DNA from: Saprospiraceae bacterium
GTDB lineage: Bacteria > Bacteroidota > Bacteroidia > Chitinophagales > Saprospiraceae
DNA length: 64,000 nucleotides
NCBI GenBank assembly: GCA_029212405.1
Contig: JARGNR010000013.1
Coordinates: 26,629-90,628 of the forward strand
Direction of reading: 5' to 3'
The position numbers and the translations under genes were made by a program. A model generated the notes under the pieces. The model searched no databases, was not told the origin of the DNA, and saw nothing but the letters and a program-made list of their open reading frames with translations. Each line of letters opens with the position of its first letter. Position 1 is the first letter of the stretch. Below are positions 53,164 to 62,849 of this stretch, piece after piece.

Positions 53164-54989
53164 TCGTTAAAATGAAAGAAATAGCACTTTTTGCACCTTC
53201 CAGCACTATTGACAAGACGATAGATGAACTGGGGAAGCTGGGTGTTGTAGAAATTCGTGAAGTTCGATCATCTGGTGAAGAACACTTCAGGAGTTCTATG
53301 GAAGCCATTGAAAACACAGAAAAAGCCATTTCTGTTTTAAGAACGCATGCCGAAGCGCATAAAATTAATGCAGAAGACCTGACTCCCAATGTTGTGGATC
53401 CGATACGATTGATCAATCGATTGCTCATGTCCATTGATGTTAAAAAGAAATGTGTAGAAACGATAGAGGAGCTCAGCCAACAATTGAAGTGGTATGAAAC
53501 ATGGGGAGAAGATATGAATACCACTGACCTCAAAGACCTCAACGAAAAAGGGATATATGTGAGACTCTACCAACTGGAGCAATCTGATTTGGAAATGCTG
53601 CCCGAGAACCATTGCCTCATTCAATTTCCAAAATCGAAAGACAACTATCCGGTCGCCTTATTCACCCGGGATGCCAAATTGACCCTCGGTCACAAAGAGG
53701 ATATCATGCCCAAACTTCGATTAAAGTCCATCCACGGGCAACTGAAAAGAAAGAAAAGACAATTGGAGCGGGTGCATGAATTTTTATCTAATCACCTACG
53801 TAATCTTCCGCTGCTGGAAGAGTATCTCGAGTACATACAAGATGGACTGAAATCTAAAAAAGCCCTGGAAGGTATGGGGAATATTGATGGGGCCGTCAAC
53901 TATTTAAAAGGATTTATTCCCCACGATAAAAGTGAACTGATCAAAGAAAAGGCAAAAGAAAACAGCTGGGGGTATGAGATCAAGGACCCGGAAAACTATG
54001 AAGAGGTTCCGGTCTACATCAAGAATCCTTCATGGATAAACATCATCAATCCGGTGATGAAGTTTATTGACATCGTACCGGGGTATAAGGAAGTAGATGT
54101 ATCAATCTATTTTTTAGTGGCCTTTGCCTTGTTTTTTGCCATGTTGGTAGGGGATGCAGGGTATGGAGCTATTTTTCTTCTGACTGCGATTCTTTTTAGA
54201 AAGAAAATTACTCCACAGTTGAGAATTTTGATTTATGTATTGAGCGGGTCAACGATAATCTGGGGCATATTAAGTGGTACCTATTTCGGGTCTGAATACA
54301 TTGCTGCATTACCGGGTTTTAATGATCTGATCGTGCCGGAGATAGCCAGTTTTGGGGTAGATAATATATCCTTTATGATGCATCTCTCCTTTTTAATTGG
54401 TGCCATTCATCTGACGATTGCCCATGTAATACGAATTTTTCAGTATTCCAATTCGATCAAGTTGCTAAGCGAAGTGGGATGGATAGCATTGATCTGGGCT
54501 CTGTTTTTTGTAGCAGAAAAACTGGTACTCGGCAAAGAGATTCCGGAATGGAACAACTGGCTATTTTTAGGTGGGGCGATTTTGGTGATTTTCTTTTCAC
54601 AGGCTGGTAAAACTTTGACAAGCAGCATCATGAGTTCTGTGGCAAATCTGCCCCTCAGTCTGATCAATGGCTTTTCAGATATCGTTTCATATGTCCGTCT
54701 TTTTGCAGTGGGAATGGCTACAGCAACCGTAGCTACCAGTTTTAATGGGATGATCATTCCGGCGGATGGTAATTTGTCCTTCTTGGGAATACTTATTGCC
54801 ATCGTGGCACTTGCACTTGGACACGGACTTAATATTGTATTGGCACTCATGGCTGTGATGGTCCATGGCATTCGATTGAATATGTTGGAATTCTCAGGAC
54901 ACCTGGGCGTTCGATTTTCGGGGGAGGCGTATCATCCATTTTCCTTGCCTTCACTAAAAAATGGCAATAGCAATCATAAAAAAAAATAA
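53160..54989 (+). CDS. atpI: V-type ATPase subunit I
   Basis: 609 residues from the ATG at 53160 (MIVKMKEIALFAPSST), 4-base overlap with atpD. The upstream ATG at 53112 lies in the atpD gene and adds unrelated residues. The N-terminal cytoplasmic half (about 1-330) is helical; the C-terminal half has seven or more transmembrane helices (VSIYFLVAFALFFAMLVGDAGYGAIFLL, LSLINGFSDIVSYVRLFAVGMA with the essential Arg). It couples head and membrane rotor and forms the half-channels for H+ or Na+. Confidence 0.93.
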   Translation: MIVKMKEIALFAPSSTIDKTIDELGKLGVVEIREVRSSGEEHFRSSMEAIENTEKAISVLRTHAEAHKINAEDLTPNVVDPIRLINRLLMSIDVKKKCVETIEELSQQLKWYETWGEDMNTTDLKDLNEKGIYVRLYQLEQSDLEMLPENHCLIQFPKSKDNYPVALFTRDAKLTLGHKEDIMPKLRLKSIHGQLKRKKRQLERVHEFLSNHLRNLPLLEEYLEYIQDGLKSKKALEGMGNIDGAVNYLKGFIPHDKSELIKEKAKENSWGYEIKDPENYEEVPVYIKNPSWINIINPVMKFIDIVPGYKEVDVSIYFLVAFALFFAMLVGDAGYGAIFLLTAILFRKKITPQLRILIYVLSGSTIIWGILSGTYFGSEYIAALPGFNDLIVPEIASFGVDNISFMMHLSFLIGAIHLTIAHVIRIFQYSNSIKLLSEVGWIALIWALFFVAEKLVLGKEIPEWNNWLFLGGAILVIFFSQAGKTLTSSIMSSVANLPLSLINGFSDIVSYVRLFAVGMATATVATSFNGMIIPADGNLSFLGILIAIVALALGHGLNIVLALMAVMVHGIRLNMLEFSGHLGVRFSGEAYHPFSLPSLKNGNSNHKKK

Positions 54990-55018
54990 TAATTGACAAC
55001 TAATAAAACGTACAGCAT

Positions 55019-55489
55019 ATGATATTAGCAGGAATAATAGCAGTCCTCGTTTCGGGATTAGGAGACATGGGTATGTCACTGAGCATAGCCTCGATTGGGT
55101 CCGCAATAGGTACCGGGGTGGCGGGAATGGCAGCCATCGGTGCCTGGAAAAAAATGATTATAAGTGGACAAAAGGCCGCTACGGCATTGCTGATTTTTGT
55201 AGGAGCACCCCTATCACAGGTTATTTATGGAATGATTCTTAAAAATGCAATTGCGGATGCCAATCTTCCTCCTGATTCTTACCTCTGGCAAATGCTAATC
55301 GGTCTGGGCGCCGGAGCAGCCATGGCAGGTTCTGCAATTTTTCAGGGAAAGACCGGTGCACGTGCTTGTGATGCTATTGCAGCTGGAGCCAATGATACCG
55401 CAAAATACATTATGATTATCGGTATTGTGGAGACTGTAGCTTTGTTTGTAATGATATTTACAATGACGGGGCTGCCGAGTGGTGGGTAG
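55019..55489 (+). CDS. atpK: V-type ATPase subunit K (rotor ring)
   Basis: 156 residues with four transmembrane helices in two hairpins. The second hairpin carries the ion site Glu in IGIVETVALFVMIF (about 137-150); the first carries GAPLSQVIYGMIL (about 60-72), whose Ser-Gln corresponds to the Thr-Gln Na+ ligands of Enterococcus NtpK. So Na+ coupling is possible but not proven. Separated from atpI by 29 bases; last gene of the operon. Confidence 0.88.
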   Translation: MILAGIIAVLVSGLGDMGMSLSIASIGSAIGTGVAGMAAIGAWKKMIISGQKAATALLIFVGAPLSQVIYGMILKNAIADANLPPDSYLWQMLIGLGAGAAMAGSAIFQGKTGARACDAIAAGANDTAKYIMIIGIVETVALFVMIFTMTGLPSGG

Positions 55490-56048
55490 AATTTTTTTTC
55501 AAATTTTAAAACAATCTTCCTTTTACAAATTGGAGTTAGGTGCTTGCGTGGTCACAAATGCAGCGACATAGTTTCCTGCCTGCCATACTTATGTACTAAG
55601 ATGTTGTCAAAGCCGAAGGATTAGACGCGGATTATGAATTAAATAATGTGAGAGCTATTACCAATACGTTTATAGAAATATTTGATCTGTATACTTTTAT
55701 TGATAAAGCAAGGCAAATAAAGAAAATTGGTGATGCTATGAAGGAATCAATTCTCCATAAATACTTTTTAAGTGATGTGTCGGTTGATCTACTTGCCAAA
55801 GACTTAAGAAATGGATTAAAATAATCCTGGATCAAACGCATTGAACCTGTTAATTTTTCGAAACAGAACCGCCACAAATCAGAAAGTGAGAGGGGAAAGA
55901 ATGTATAAAATGTCTCCGTCGGACTTTAACTTTTTAAACAAACTGATTCTATCAAAATAATATGCAAGTTGTCTCCATAGATTTAGCATAAAGTTTTAGC
56001 TTAGTTGTTCGATATGAAATTAACGCTTACCAATCAATCAATTAAAAC
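55490..56048. other. Intergenic region with a decayed reading frame
   Basis: Contains the 74-codon frame described next (55600-55824) and, otherwise, AT-rich spacer before the T9SS protein gene. No terminator for the V-ATPase operon was clearly seen. Confidence 0.5.
55600..55824 (+). pseudogene. Gene remnant without start
   Basis: An open frame of 74 codons from 55600 to the TAA at 55824 reads DVVKAEGLDADYELNNVRAI, TFIEIFDLYTFIDKARQI, ending LLAKDLRNGLK. It has a well-formed helical protein composition but no ATG before it; the frame is closed by a TAA just upstream (55597-55599). Likely the 3' remnant of a lost gene. No family recognised. Confidence 0.45.
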
Positions 56049-59000
56049 ATGATCAAACATCTATTCATTCTTACCTTAATCTCGACTTCTTTTTGTCTAA
56101 ATGCCCAGTCATGGCAACATATGATAACTAATCCAAGTACTAATTTCTTCGAAATCCAGGAGGCCTTCAACGCTGAATGGGAAGGAAGAGAATATCAAAA
56201 AGGCTTTGGCTGGAAGCAATTCAAACGTTGGGAAAATTTTTGGAAAGATAGGGTCAACAAAGATGGTTCGTTTCCATCAAAAATTCAATTTGACAGGGCG
56301 TATAAGCAATTAGAACAAATTAAATCAAGAGCAGAAAATAGTACGCGATCGCTCGATTCTCCTTGGGAAGCGTTGGGTCCATTTAACTTGTCCAATGGGC
56401 AAGGACGGATAAATGTTGTTGAGGTAGATCCCACTGATCCGAATACGATTTATATAGGTGCACCTTCTGGGGGTCTATGGAAAACGACAGATGGCGGATC
56501 CAGTTGGAAACCATTAACGGATCACCTTCCGACCGTAACCGCATCTGGAGTAGCTATAAATCCTCAAAATCCGCAAACCTTACTTTTATCCACAGGTGAC
56601 TTTAATCACTGGCACGCATACGGAACAGGAATATGGAGATCAGATGACGGCGGTGAGACATGGTCTCAATCTGAATTGGTATGGAATCCTTCGTCAGGAT
56701 ATGTGAGAGGTGGAAAGATCTCCTATCACCCGACAGATACGAATATTGTTTTATGTGCAACACACTCGGGTTTATATCGATCAAGCGATGGTGGAACGAA
56801 TTGGGTTAGGGTTATTACTAATGATACGGAGGATTTTGAATTTAATCCAGGCAACCCTGATATAATATATGCAGTATCCAATACAACTGCTTATAAATCG
56901 ACCGATGCAGGCGCTTCTTTTATTCCAATAACTTTGCAGCCTTCTGCAATAACTGAGGTGACCAGAATGCAAATCGCGGTGACCCCCGCAAATCCCGATG
57001 TAGTTTATTTTTTAGGCGGTGGTGAGGCAACTAAATGTTGGAAATCTTCTGACAATGGAGAGAGTTTTACCCCACAACATAATGGTTTTACTAATAATCC
57101 ATTAACCGAACAAGTTTGGTATGACATGGCATTTGATGTTTCGCCAATAAATGAAGATGAACTTGTTGCGGGAGGAGTAAGAGTATTCCGTTCATCAAAT
57201 TCTGGAACTTCTTATACTGAAATACAACCTGGAAATATGCACGTGGATATTCATTGGCTTAAATATTTTGGTGATGTTTTATATTGTGGTAATGATGGCG
57301 GTATTTATCGATCTTATAATTATGGGAATACCTGGGAGAATTTAAGTTTAGGTTTACAAATAACTCAATATTATGATTTTTCAAATTCTAAAATTGATGT
57401 ATCTCAAATAAGTGCTGGTTCTCAAGATAACGGAACACATTTATTTAAAAATGGCAATTGGAGGCGATATTCTGGTGGAGATGGATTGCAAACAGAAATT
57501 GATTATACCAATCCCGATATTATTTATCATTCCTATCAAAATGGGGCAATGTTGAAGACGATTAATGGTGGCAGTACGCATTTCGGAATATTTGAAGATG
57601 CCACTGGTGAAAGTAATTGGGAAACACCCATACAAATTGATCCCAATAATCCTAACATTGTTTTCTTAGGTCGACAACAATTGTGGAAATCTATAGATGG
57701 GGGAATTTCATCCCAGCCGATCAGTGATTTTTTTGAAAGTCCCATAGATGTAATTGAAATTGCAAAGGCGGACAGTGATGTGATATATTTCGCAGAGGGA
57801 ACTAGAATGTATAAGACTACAGATGGCGGAGCCAATTGGAATTTAACAAGCCAAAACCTGCCTCAATCGTTTTTCTCTTCCATTGAAATTCATCCTACCG
57901 ACGTCAATAAAGTGTGGGTAACTTACAGTTCGTATAGTCCAGAAACAAATGTTTACTATTCGGAAGACGGGGGATCTACCTGGACGAATATATCTGGCAG
58001 CTTACCTGATTTTCCTTCACATCAAATCATTTACCAAGCAGATCATCCAGACAATTGTTTATATGTTGCGACTGAGGTAGGGGTGTTCTATAGAGACGAT
58101 ACCTATGACGACTGGATACCATTCATGACAGATTTACCCAATGTTTATGTTTCTGACATTGAAATTATCGAAGGGACAAACATTGTTAGAATAGCAACTT
58201 TTGGTCGTGGGGTTTGGGAAAACCAAGTTGTTAAGAGTATAGATTATCCGGCTTCTGCAGATTTCCTAGCGGCTGCTTCTGAGACATGCCCAGGAATTCC
58301 AATTCAATTTGAAAATAAATCTCAAAACTATGAAGATATCGTAGAATGGTACTTTGAAGGCGGAATACCAGAAACAAGTACGGATGAACACCCAATTGTA
58401 ACTTTTCCCAATGACGGTGTTTATGATGTTCGATTAATTGTGGCCGATGATAATGGAATGGACACTCTGCTGCTAGAAGACTACATTACAGTTGTGGATT
58501 ACATGGCAGATCTAGACTTATCAGAACCGTTTGATTCTGGTGAAGTGCCTTCAGATTGGAAAATTATTAGTGATGACAATAGTATAACTTGGGCCAGTGC
58601 TCCTTTCATCGGTGCATATGGTGAAAATACAGGATGTCTGACGGTCAATAATTACGCCTACAATGTAGATGGACAAAAAGATTATATCCAAATACCATCG
58701 GTGGACTTAAGTCAAACAACTCAGCCTACACTAGAATTTGATTTGGCATATACATACTATCAAAATGGCGGCCTTGTTTTTATTGATAGTCTTGCGGTCT
58801 ATTATTCGCTTGATTGTGGTCAAACCTTAACTAAGTTTTGGCAAAGTGGTGGATTAGAATTAGCTACATCCGATCCATTGGCTAGTGAATTTTTTCCAGA
58901 AAACGATCAGTGGAAAACTATAGTGGTCGATTTATTACCATTAATAGAACACACCTCTATCAAATTTTATGTCGCCAATATTGGATATTATGGTAACAAC

Positions 59001-59813
59001 ATGTATATAGATAATATCAACATAAAAGCGGAGTCAACGCTTGTGGATCTAGATGGCGACGGTTTCAATTCGGACGAAGATTGTGATGACAACAATGCAG
59101 ACATTAATCCAGATCAAGAAGAAGAACCTTACAATGGAATTGATGATGATTGTAATCCTGAAACGCTGGACGATGATTTGGACCAAGATGGGTTCTTACT
59201 CGAAGACGATTGTGATGACAACAATCCAGACATTAATCCAAATCAAGAAGAAGAACCTTACAATGGAATTGATGATGATTGTGATGCTGAAACGCTGGAC
59301 GACGACTTGGATCAAGATGGGTTCTTACTCGAAGACGATTGTGATGACAACAATACAGACATTAATCCAGGTCAAGAAGAAGAACCTTACAACGGAATTG
59401 ATGATGATTGTAATGCTGAAACACTGGACGACGATTTGGACCAAGATGGATTTTTACTTGTAGATGATTGTGACGATACAAATCCAGATATTAATCCTGA
59501 TGCAGAAGAAATTCCTAATAATGATATTGATGAAGATTGTGACGGAATGGATTTAGCCACTTCCACACATGAAATTGCGAATTCGACCATAAATATTTAC
59601 CCCAACCCAACAGTTGACATTGTATATATAGATGTGCTTGGGGAGTTGAATTATCAAATAAATCTTTACAGCCTTGAAGGAAAATTGATTATTTCTGAAT
59701 TAAATTCAAATCATATACTGGTCGATGCTATACCTCAAGGAACGTACCTGCTTGAAATTAAAGACGTAAAAACAAGTCAAAAAATAGTAGAGAAAATCAT
59801 CATTGGGAATTAG
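56049..59813 (+). CDS. T9SS-exported VPS10/sialidase-like propeller with PKD and MopE-like repeats
   Basis: 1254 residues with signal peptide (MIKHLFILTLISTSFCLNAQ). Residues about 110-720 contain many BNR/Vps10-type blades (WKTTDGGSSWKPLT, WRSDDGGETWSQSE, YRSSDGGTNWVRV). Then a PKD domain (about 750-820), a jelly-roll-like region and, at residues 1001-1170, four 43-residue acidic repeats with DCDDNNxDINP and GIDDDC (calcium-binding, MopE-like). The C-terminal about 80 residues (NIYPNPTVDIVYIDVLG...) are the type IX sorting domain, so the protein is secreted and lipid/sugar anchored at the cell surface. A role in binding or glycan handling is inferred. Confidence 0.9.
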   Translation: MIKHLFILTLISTSFCLNAQSWQHMITNPSTNFFEIQEAFNAEWEGREYQKGFGWKQFKRWENFWKDRVNKDGSFPSKIQFDRAYKQLEQIKSRAENSTRSLDSPWEALGPFNLSNGQGRINVVEVDPTDPNTIYIGAPSGGLWKTTDGGSSWKPLTDHLPTVTASGVAINPQNPQTLLLSTGDFNHWHAYGTGIWRSDDGGETWSQSELVWNPSSGYVRGGKISYHPTDTNIVLCATHSGLYRSSDGGTNWVRVITNDTEDFEFNPGNPDIIYAVSNTTAYKSTDAGASFIPITLQPSAITEVTRMQIAVTPANPDVVYFLGGGEATKCWKSSDNGESFTPQHNGFTNNPLTEQVWYDMAFDVSPINEDELVAGGVRVFRSSNSGTSYTEIQPGNMHVDIHWLKYFGDVLYCGNDGGIYRSYNYGNTWENLSLGLQITQYYDFSNSKIDVSQISAGSQDNGTHLFKNGNWRRYSGGDGLQTEIDYTNPDIIYHSYQNGAMLKTINGGSTHFGIFEDATGESNWETPIQIDPNNPNIVFLGRQQLWKSIDGGISSQPISDFFESPIDVIEIAKADSDVIYFAEGTRMYKTTDGGANWNLTSQNLPQSFFSSIEIHPTDVNKVWVTYSSYSPETNVYYSEDGGSTWTNISGSLPDFPSHQIIYQADHPDNCLYVATEVGVFYRDDTYDDWIPFMTDLPNVYVSDIEIIEGTNIVRIATFGRGVWENQVVKSIDYPASADFLAAASETCPGIPIQFENKSQNYEDIVEWYFEGGIPETSTDEHPIVTFPNDGVYDVRLIVADDNGMDTLLLEDYITVVDYMADLDLSEPFDSGEVPSDWKIISDDNSITWASAPFIGAYGENTGCLTVNNYAYNVDGQKDYIQIPSVDLSQTTQPTLEFDLAYTYYQNGGLVFIDSLAVYYSLDCGQTLTKFWQSGGLELATSDPLASEFFPENDQWKTIVVDLLPLIEHTSIKFYVANIGYYGNNMYIDNINIKAESTLVDLDGDGFNSDEDCDDNNADINPDQEEEPYNGIDDDCNPETLDDDLDQDGFLLEDDCDDNNPDINPNQEEEPYNGIDDDCDAETLDDDLDQDGFLLEDDCDDNNTDINPGQEEEPYNGIDDDCNAETLDDDLDQDGFLLVDDCDDTNPDINPDAEEIPNNDIDEDCDGMDLATSTHEIANSTINIYPNPTVDIVYIDVLGELNYQINLYSLEGKLIISELNSNHILVDAIPQGTYLLEIKDVKTSQKIVEKIIIGN
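59049..59559 (+). repeat. Four tandem 129-base MopE-like repeats
   Basis: Each unit codes for 43 residues of the form LDxDGFxxxxDCDDNNxDINP-EEEPYNGIDDDCxAETLDDD. Units 2 and 3 are almost identical at DNA level, unit 4 diverged, as expected for recent slippage or duplication inside a surface protein. Confidence 0.8.
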
Positions 59814-59846
59814 GGTCTGAGACTAAACCACTAAATGATCAGCAAC

Positions 59847-59886
59847 AAATGGCATGGGTATGTAATCACCCATGCCATTTTTTATA
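59847..59886 (+). terminator. Rho-independent terminator of the 1254-residue protein gene
   Basis: AAATGGCATGGGT (59847-59859), loop ATGTAATC, ACCCATGCCATTT (59868-59880): 13-bp perfect stem followed by T run. Confidence 0.85.
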
Positions 59887-60125
59887 GAGGTATATAGGCA
59901 TTTGCAGGAGTAAGGAACTCAAGGTTATTTCAAAAAATATAAATGATATTTTAAAGGATAAAAATTATAGTTAAGAGGGTTATAAAAGAGAACTAAATGA
60001 AAAAGGGCGCTGCCTCGACTGGCTTTTGGGATGTGGGAGCGGCATTGCAGTGCTGCATTAGGCAGTCGTGATTCTTTTGTTTCGTTTTCTCATCTAGGAG
60101 AAAATGAAAGCCATTCGCGGCGAGC
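59887..60125. other. GC-rich non-coding patch (60001-60125)
   Basis: Sequence from about 60001 is strikingly richer in G and C than its surroundings and directly precedes the T9SS stub. It has an open plus-strand frame (ALPRLAFGMWERHCSAALGS), without family. I suspect a dispersed repeat or insertion remnant but cannot show a second copy in this window. Confidence 0.35.
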
Positions 60126-60692
60126 ATGACATATAGTCTTATGATGTCAGCTAAAGAGTATGCTAGAGCATTAGCTTTTTTACAGGCTCTTATTCCAACA
60201 AGTGAAGATGAGTTCGACTTCATAGAAGTACAAGAAATCTATCATCAATATTTGACTGATCCAACTGGGTATAATCTAAATAACACGGATAGGAATACGA
60301 TCTACAATGCTGGAAATAAGAGGCTAGAATTAGCTGGATTCGCTAGGAAGGTGTATCATCTACTGACTGGAGAAAGAATATTTTTAGATGTACCTATGTA
60401 TGATGATCCTAGAGGTGCTACTCGTGAAGTAGAAGAAGCTGTAACAAAATTCAATATTTACCCTAATCCGAGCATACAGAATGCTGATCTTACGATTGAA
60501 GTAGATGCAGATTTCCTTTCGGAAATTAATCCTGTCTTTAAAGTGTATAATGCACAAGGCCAGCTATTGATAGCGAACACTCTTAGAAATAAGCAACAAA
60601 CTGTGGTAATGCCTGACCTGTCAGGATTACTTTTCATTAGTATAGAAAGAGATGGCGCAGTACTCCATTCTCAGAAATTAATAAGATTGTAG
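60126..60692 (+). pseudogene. C-terminal stub of a T9SS protein
   Basis: 188 codons. The last about 80 residues are a T9SS sorting domain (NIYPNPSIQNADLTIEVDAD, VYNAQGQLLIANTL, ending SQKLIRL). The start (MTYSLMMSAKEYARALAFLQ) is not a signal peptide, and the frame is closed by a TGA 24 bases upstream; the real N-terminus is missing. Probably the 3' end of a larger exported protein cut by the GC-rich patch. Confidence 0.5.
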
Positions 60693-60700
60693 AAAAAAAT

Positions 60701-60734
60701 AGCCTTATCCAGTATATTCTGGATAGGGCTTTTA
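60701..60734 (+). terminator. Rho-independent terminator
   Basis: AGCCTTATCCAG (60701-60712), loop TATATT, CTGGATAGGGCT (60719-60730), then TTTT: 12 pairs with one G-U. Separates the T9SS stub from the next gene. Confidence 0.8.
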
Positions 60735-60746
60735 ATACTTTTGTAT

Positions 60747-62192
60747 ATGAGACAATTAATTCTTTTAGCTTTTTTATTATTTCAATCTTCTATTTATTCT
60801 CAAGAAACTTTTTTTAAGGTTTTAGATTTTGAAGATTTTAAAAATGCTAGACAAATAGTACTATATGAAGATCGAATATTCATTCTTGTTACAGGAGTTT
60901 GTGATCAATTATATGAGTGCTCTTTGTATATGGAAATAGATGATCAAGGTGAGATACTTTGGCAGAAGAGACTGCCTTGGTTAGACGTTGCATCAAACTC
61001 GATGATTATCGAAAACGATACCATTTTCATAAGCGGAAATCATCCTAGTCAAGAAAAGTGGCTGTGGCATCAGATGTCTGTAGATGGTGGCGATTCTTTG
61101 GCTACTTATGAAGTATTTGAAGAGGGTAATATTTTTAACAGGATGTTTAACCTAGGACAGGCAAAATATGGTGATCAGTTTTGTATTTATGGGCCGGGGA
61201 ATAGAGATGATAGAGAAACTAGTTTATTATATTTTGTTGACCAAAATGGCCAAGTTGACACGCTTGTTGAATTATTTAATACTGATATTGATTGTGACCC
61301 TTTTGAAGTCATCCCGGACAATGAAGGTAATCTTGTAGCTTTCATCCGCTATCGTGAAGAAGGGAAAAATAGACAACGAGTGGTATCCAAGATCAACTCG
61401 GATAAAGAACTCTTCTGGACCTATTTTTCAGAAGAGAATGCACAGCAAGATGCTATACCCAATGGAGCAATTCTAGAAGATGGCACGATTGTCTATAACT
61501 CTAGAGAGCAATTCAATAAGGCAGAAAAGTTAAGAGGTATAGGTCCTGACTCTACCATCGGATGGTGGTATGATCCTACGAATGTGACAGGTCAAACTAG
61601 AGAGTTCAATAAAATTCATACAATTCAGGATGGATCGATTATAGGATTGGGAATGTTTGGTAACCGTAATGTTGATCCCGCTATCTGGGAAGTTCCTTGG
61701 ATTACGAAAATAGCTGATGACGAAAGCAAAATTTGGGAAAGAGCATACTACAGCTTTAAAGATGATGGAGAAGATACTCATTTTGGATGGTTTAACGATG
61801 CTGTTGAATTAAATGATGGTTCATTTATAGTGATTGGGCGTATAATACTTAATGCAAATAATTCAAAAACAACAGTTATAGCTCGACTAGATTCAGATGG
61901 CTGCCTAGAACCTGACTGTGGGGTGTTCAATGATGTGACAGAATTATTGACGAGTACACAGACTATCGAGAAAATAGAATTTGAGATATATCCCAACCCT
62001 GTGGAAGATAATTTCACTATCAAGATGGAGGGCACTCCAGAAAAGGTAGAGATTTTTAATTTGAGTGGGCAACTGATCAAGGAGGCTGAGTATACCAAAA
62101 GTATAGGTCTCGATGATATGCCGAAAGGTATTTACTTAGTAAAGATATTTATGGATGGGAAGATAGAAATAAAGGAAGTAGTGAAAAGCTAG
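60747..62192 (+). CDS. T9SS-exported protein of unknown function
   Basis: 481 residues from ATG 60747 (MRQLILLAFLLFQSSIYSQE, signal peptide); the longer TTG start at 60741 is unlikely. The middle has repeated strands such as GDSLATYEVFEEGNIFNRMF and IIGLGMFGNRNVDPAIWEV, likely a beta-propeller-like exported domain. C-terminal FEIYPNPVEDNFTIKMEG to IEIKEVVKS is the type IX sorting domain. Released to the surface through T9SS. TACTTTTG lies just before the start (60736-60743), but too close to place a promoter with confidence. Confidence 0.85.
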   Translation: MRQLILLAFLLFQSSIYSQETFFKVLDFEDFKNARQIVLYEDRIFILVTGVCDQLYECSLYMEIDDQGEILWQKRLPWLDVASNSMIIENDTIFISGNHPSQEKWLWHQMSVDGGDSLATYEVFEEGNIFNRMFNLGQAKYGDQFCIYGPGNRDDRETSLLYFVDQNGQVDTLVELFNTDIDCDPFEVIPDNEGNLVAFIRYREEGKNRQRVVSKINSDKELFWTYFSEENAQQDAIPNGAILEDGTIVYNSREQFNKAEKLRGIGPDSTIGWWYDPTNVTGQTREFNKIHTIQDGSIIGLGMFGNRNVDPAIWEVPWITKIADDESKIWERAYYSFKDDGEDTHFGWFNDAVELNDGSFIVIGRIILNANNSKTTVIARLDSDGCLEPDCGVFNDVTELLTSTQTIEKIEFEIYPNPVEDNFTIKMEGTPEKVEIFNLSGQLIKEAEYTKSIGLDDMPKGIYLVKIFMDGKIEIKEVVKS

Positions 62193-62219
62193 CTGTTGAC
62201 AATTCAAGGAGAAAATTAA

Positions 62220-62525
62220 ATGGCAATTTCGAAAAAAGGACTAAGAAAAATTATTGTTGAAAATCGTGAATTCTACTGGAAATTCAATGGAAAGATTATT
62301 GTGTATTCAGAAGAGATAAAAAATTGCCACCTTATTGTCGACTTTGGCTGGTATGACATTTGGCTTTATGTAAATGTCAAGGAAAATCGACCACCTGATT
62401 TTGAACCCAAAAGTGTGACTCCAAAATTTGTCAGTGAATCAATTTCTTACGCTTTAAATCAAGGATGGGAAGAAGGAAAAGCTCTGTTGGAGTTCAGAAA
62501 TGGAAACTATACTATTAAAAATTAA
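62220..62525 (+). CDS. Hypothetical protein
   Basis: 101 residues, MAISKKGLRKIIVENREFYW, then IIVYSEEIKNCHLIVDFGWYDIWL and SESISYALNQGWEEGKALLEF, a strand-rich small soluble protein. No signal. 27 bases after the T9SS gene but likely not related. No family recognised. Confidence 0.7.
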   Translation: MAISKKGLRKIIVENREFYWKFNGKIIVYSEEIKNCHLIVDFGWYDIWLYVNVKENRPPDFEPKSVTPKFVSESISYALNQGWEEGKALLEFRNGNYTIKN

Positions 62526-62849
62526 AAGCATTCTACAATACGGTATTTAGCAAATAAGACATTCAGTGGTTTACGAAAGTTCCGTGCTATTGACCCACAC
62601 CGCCAAATCGTTGATTTGGCTTTTAAGAATGAATAAATTAAAAACAAAATACAACGTTTTGGCTGAGAGCAAACTTGAAAGTTTACTGCTTTATAATGCG
62701 CTACTTGCCATATACTAAATGTTATGGCTCATCAATAAAGTGAAAAACCACTGATCGATAATGATTTTTGAATCTTCAAATCAAGCGATGTAAGTGATGG
62801 CACCATTTTTCCGTCAAAAGCGTTATCTTAGTAACTAAATCGAGATATT
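62526..62849. other. Intergenic region with palindrome and attC-like fold
   Basis: GCCAAATC (62602-62609) / GATTTGGC (62613-62620) is an 8-bp hairpin with a 3-base loop. At 62651-62727 ACAAC, TTGGC, AGCA-AACTT / AAGTTT-TGCT, GCCA and GTTAT form a folded site resembling integron attC recombination sites. No gene is present. Confidence 0.45.

Noticed and set aside
59049..59559. Regular tandem repeats as a possible CRISPR array
   Set aside because: Repeats are coding, in frame with the long T9SS protein and 129 bases long without unique spacers.
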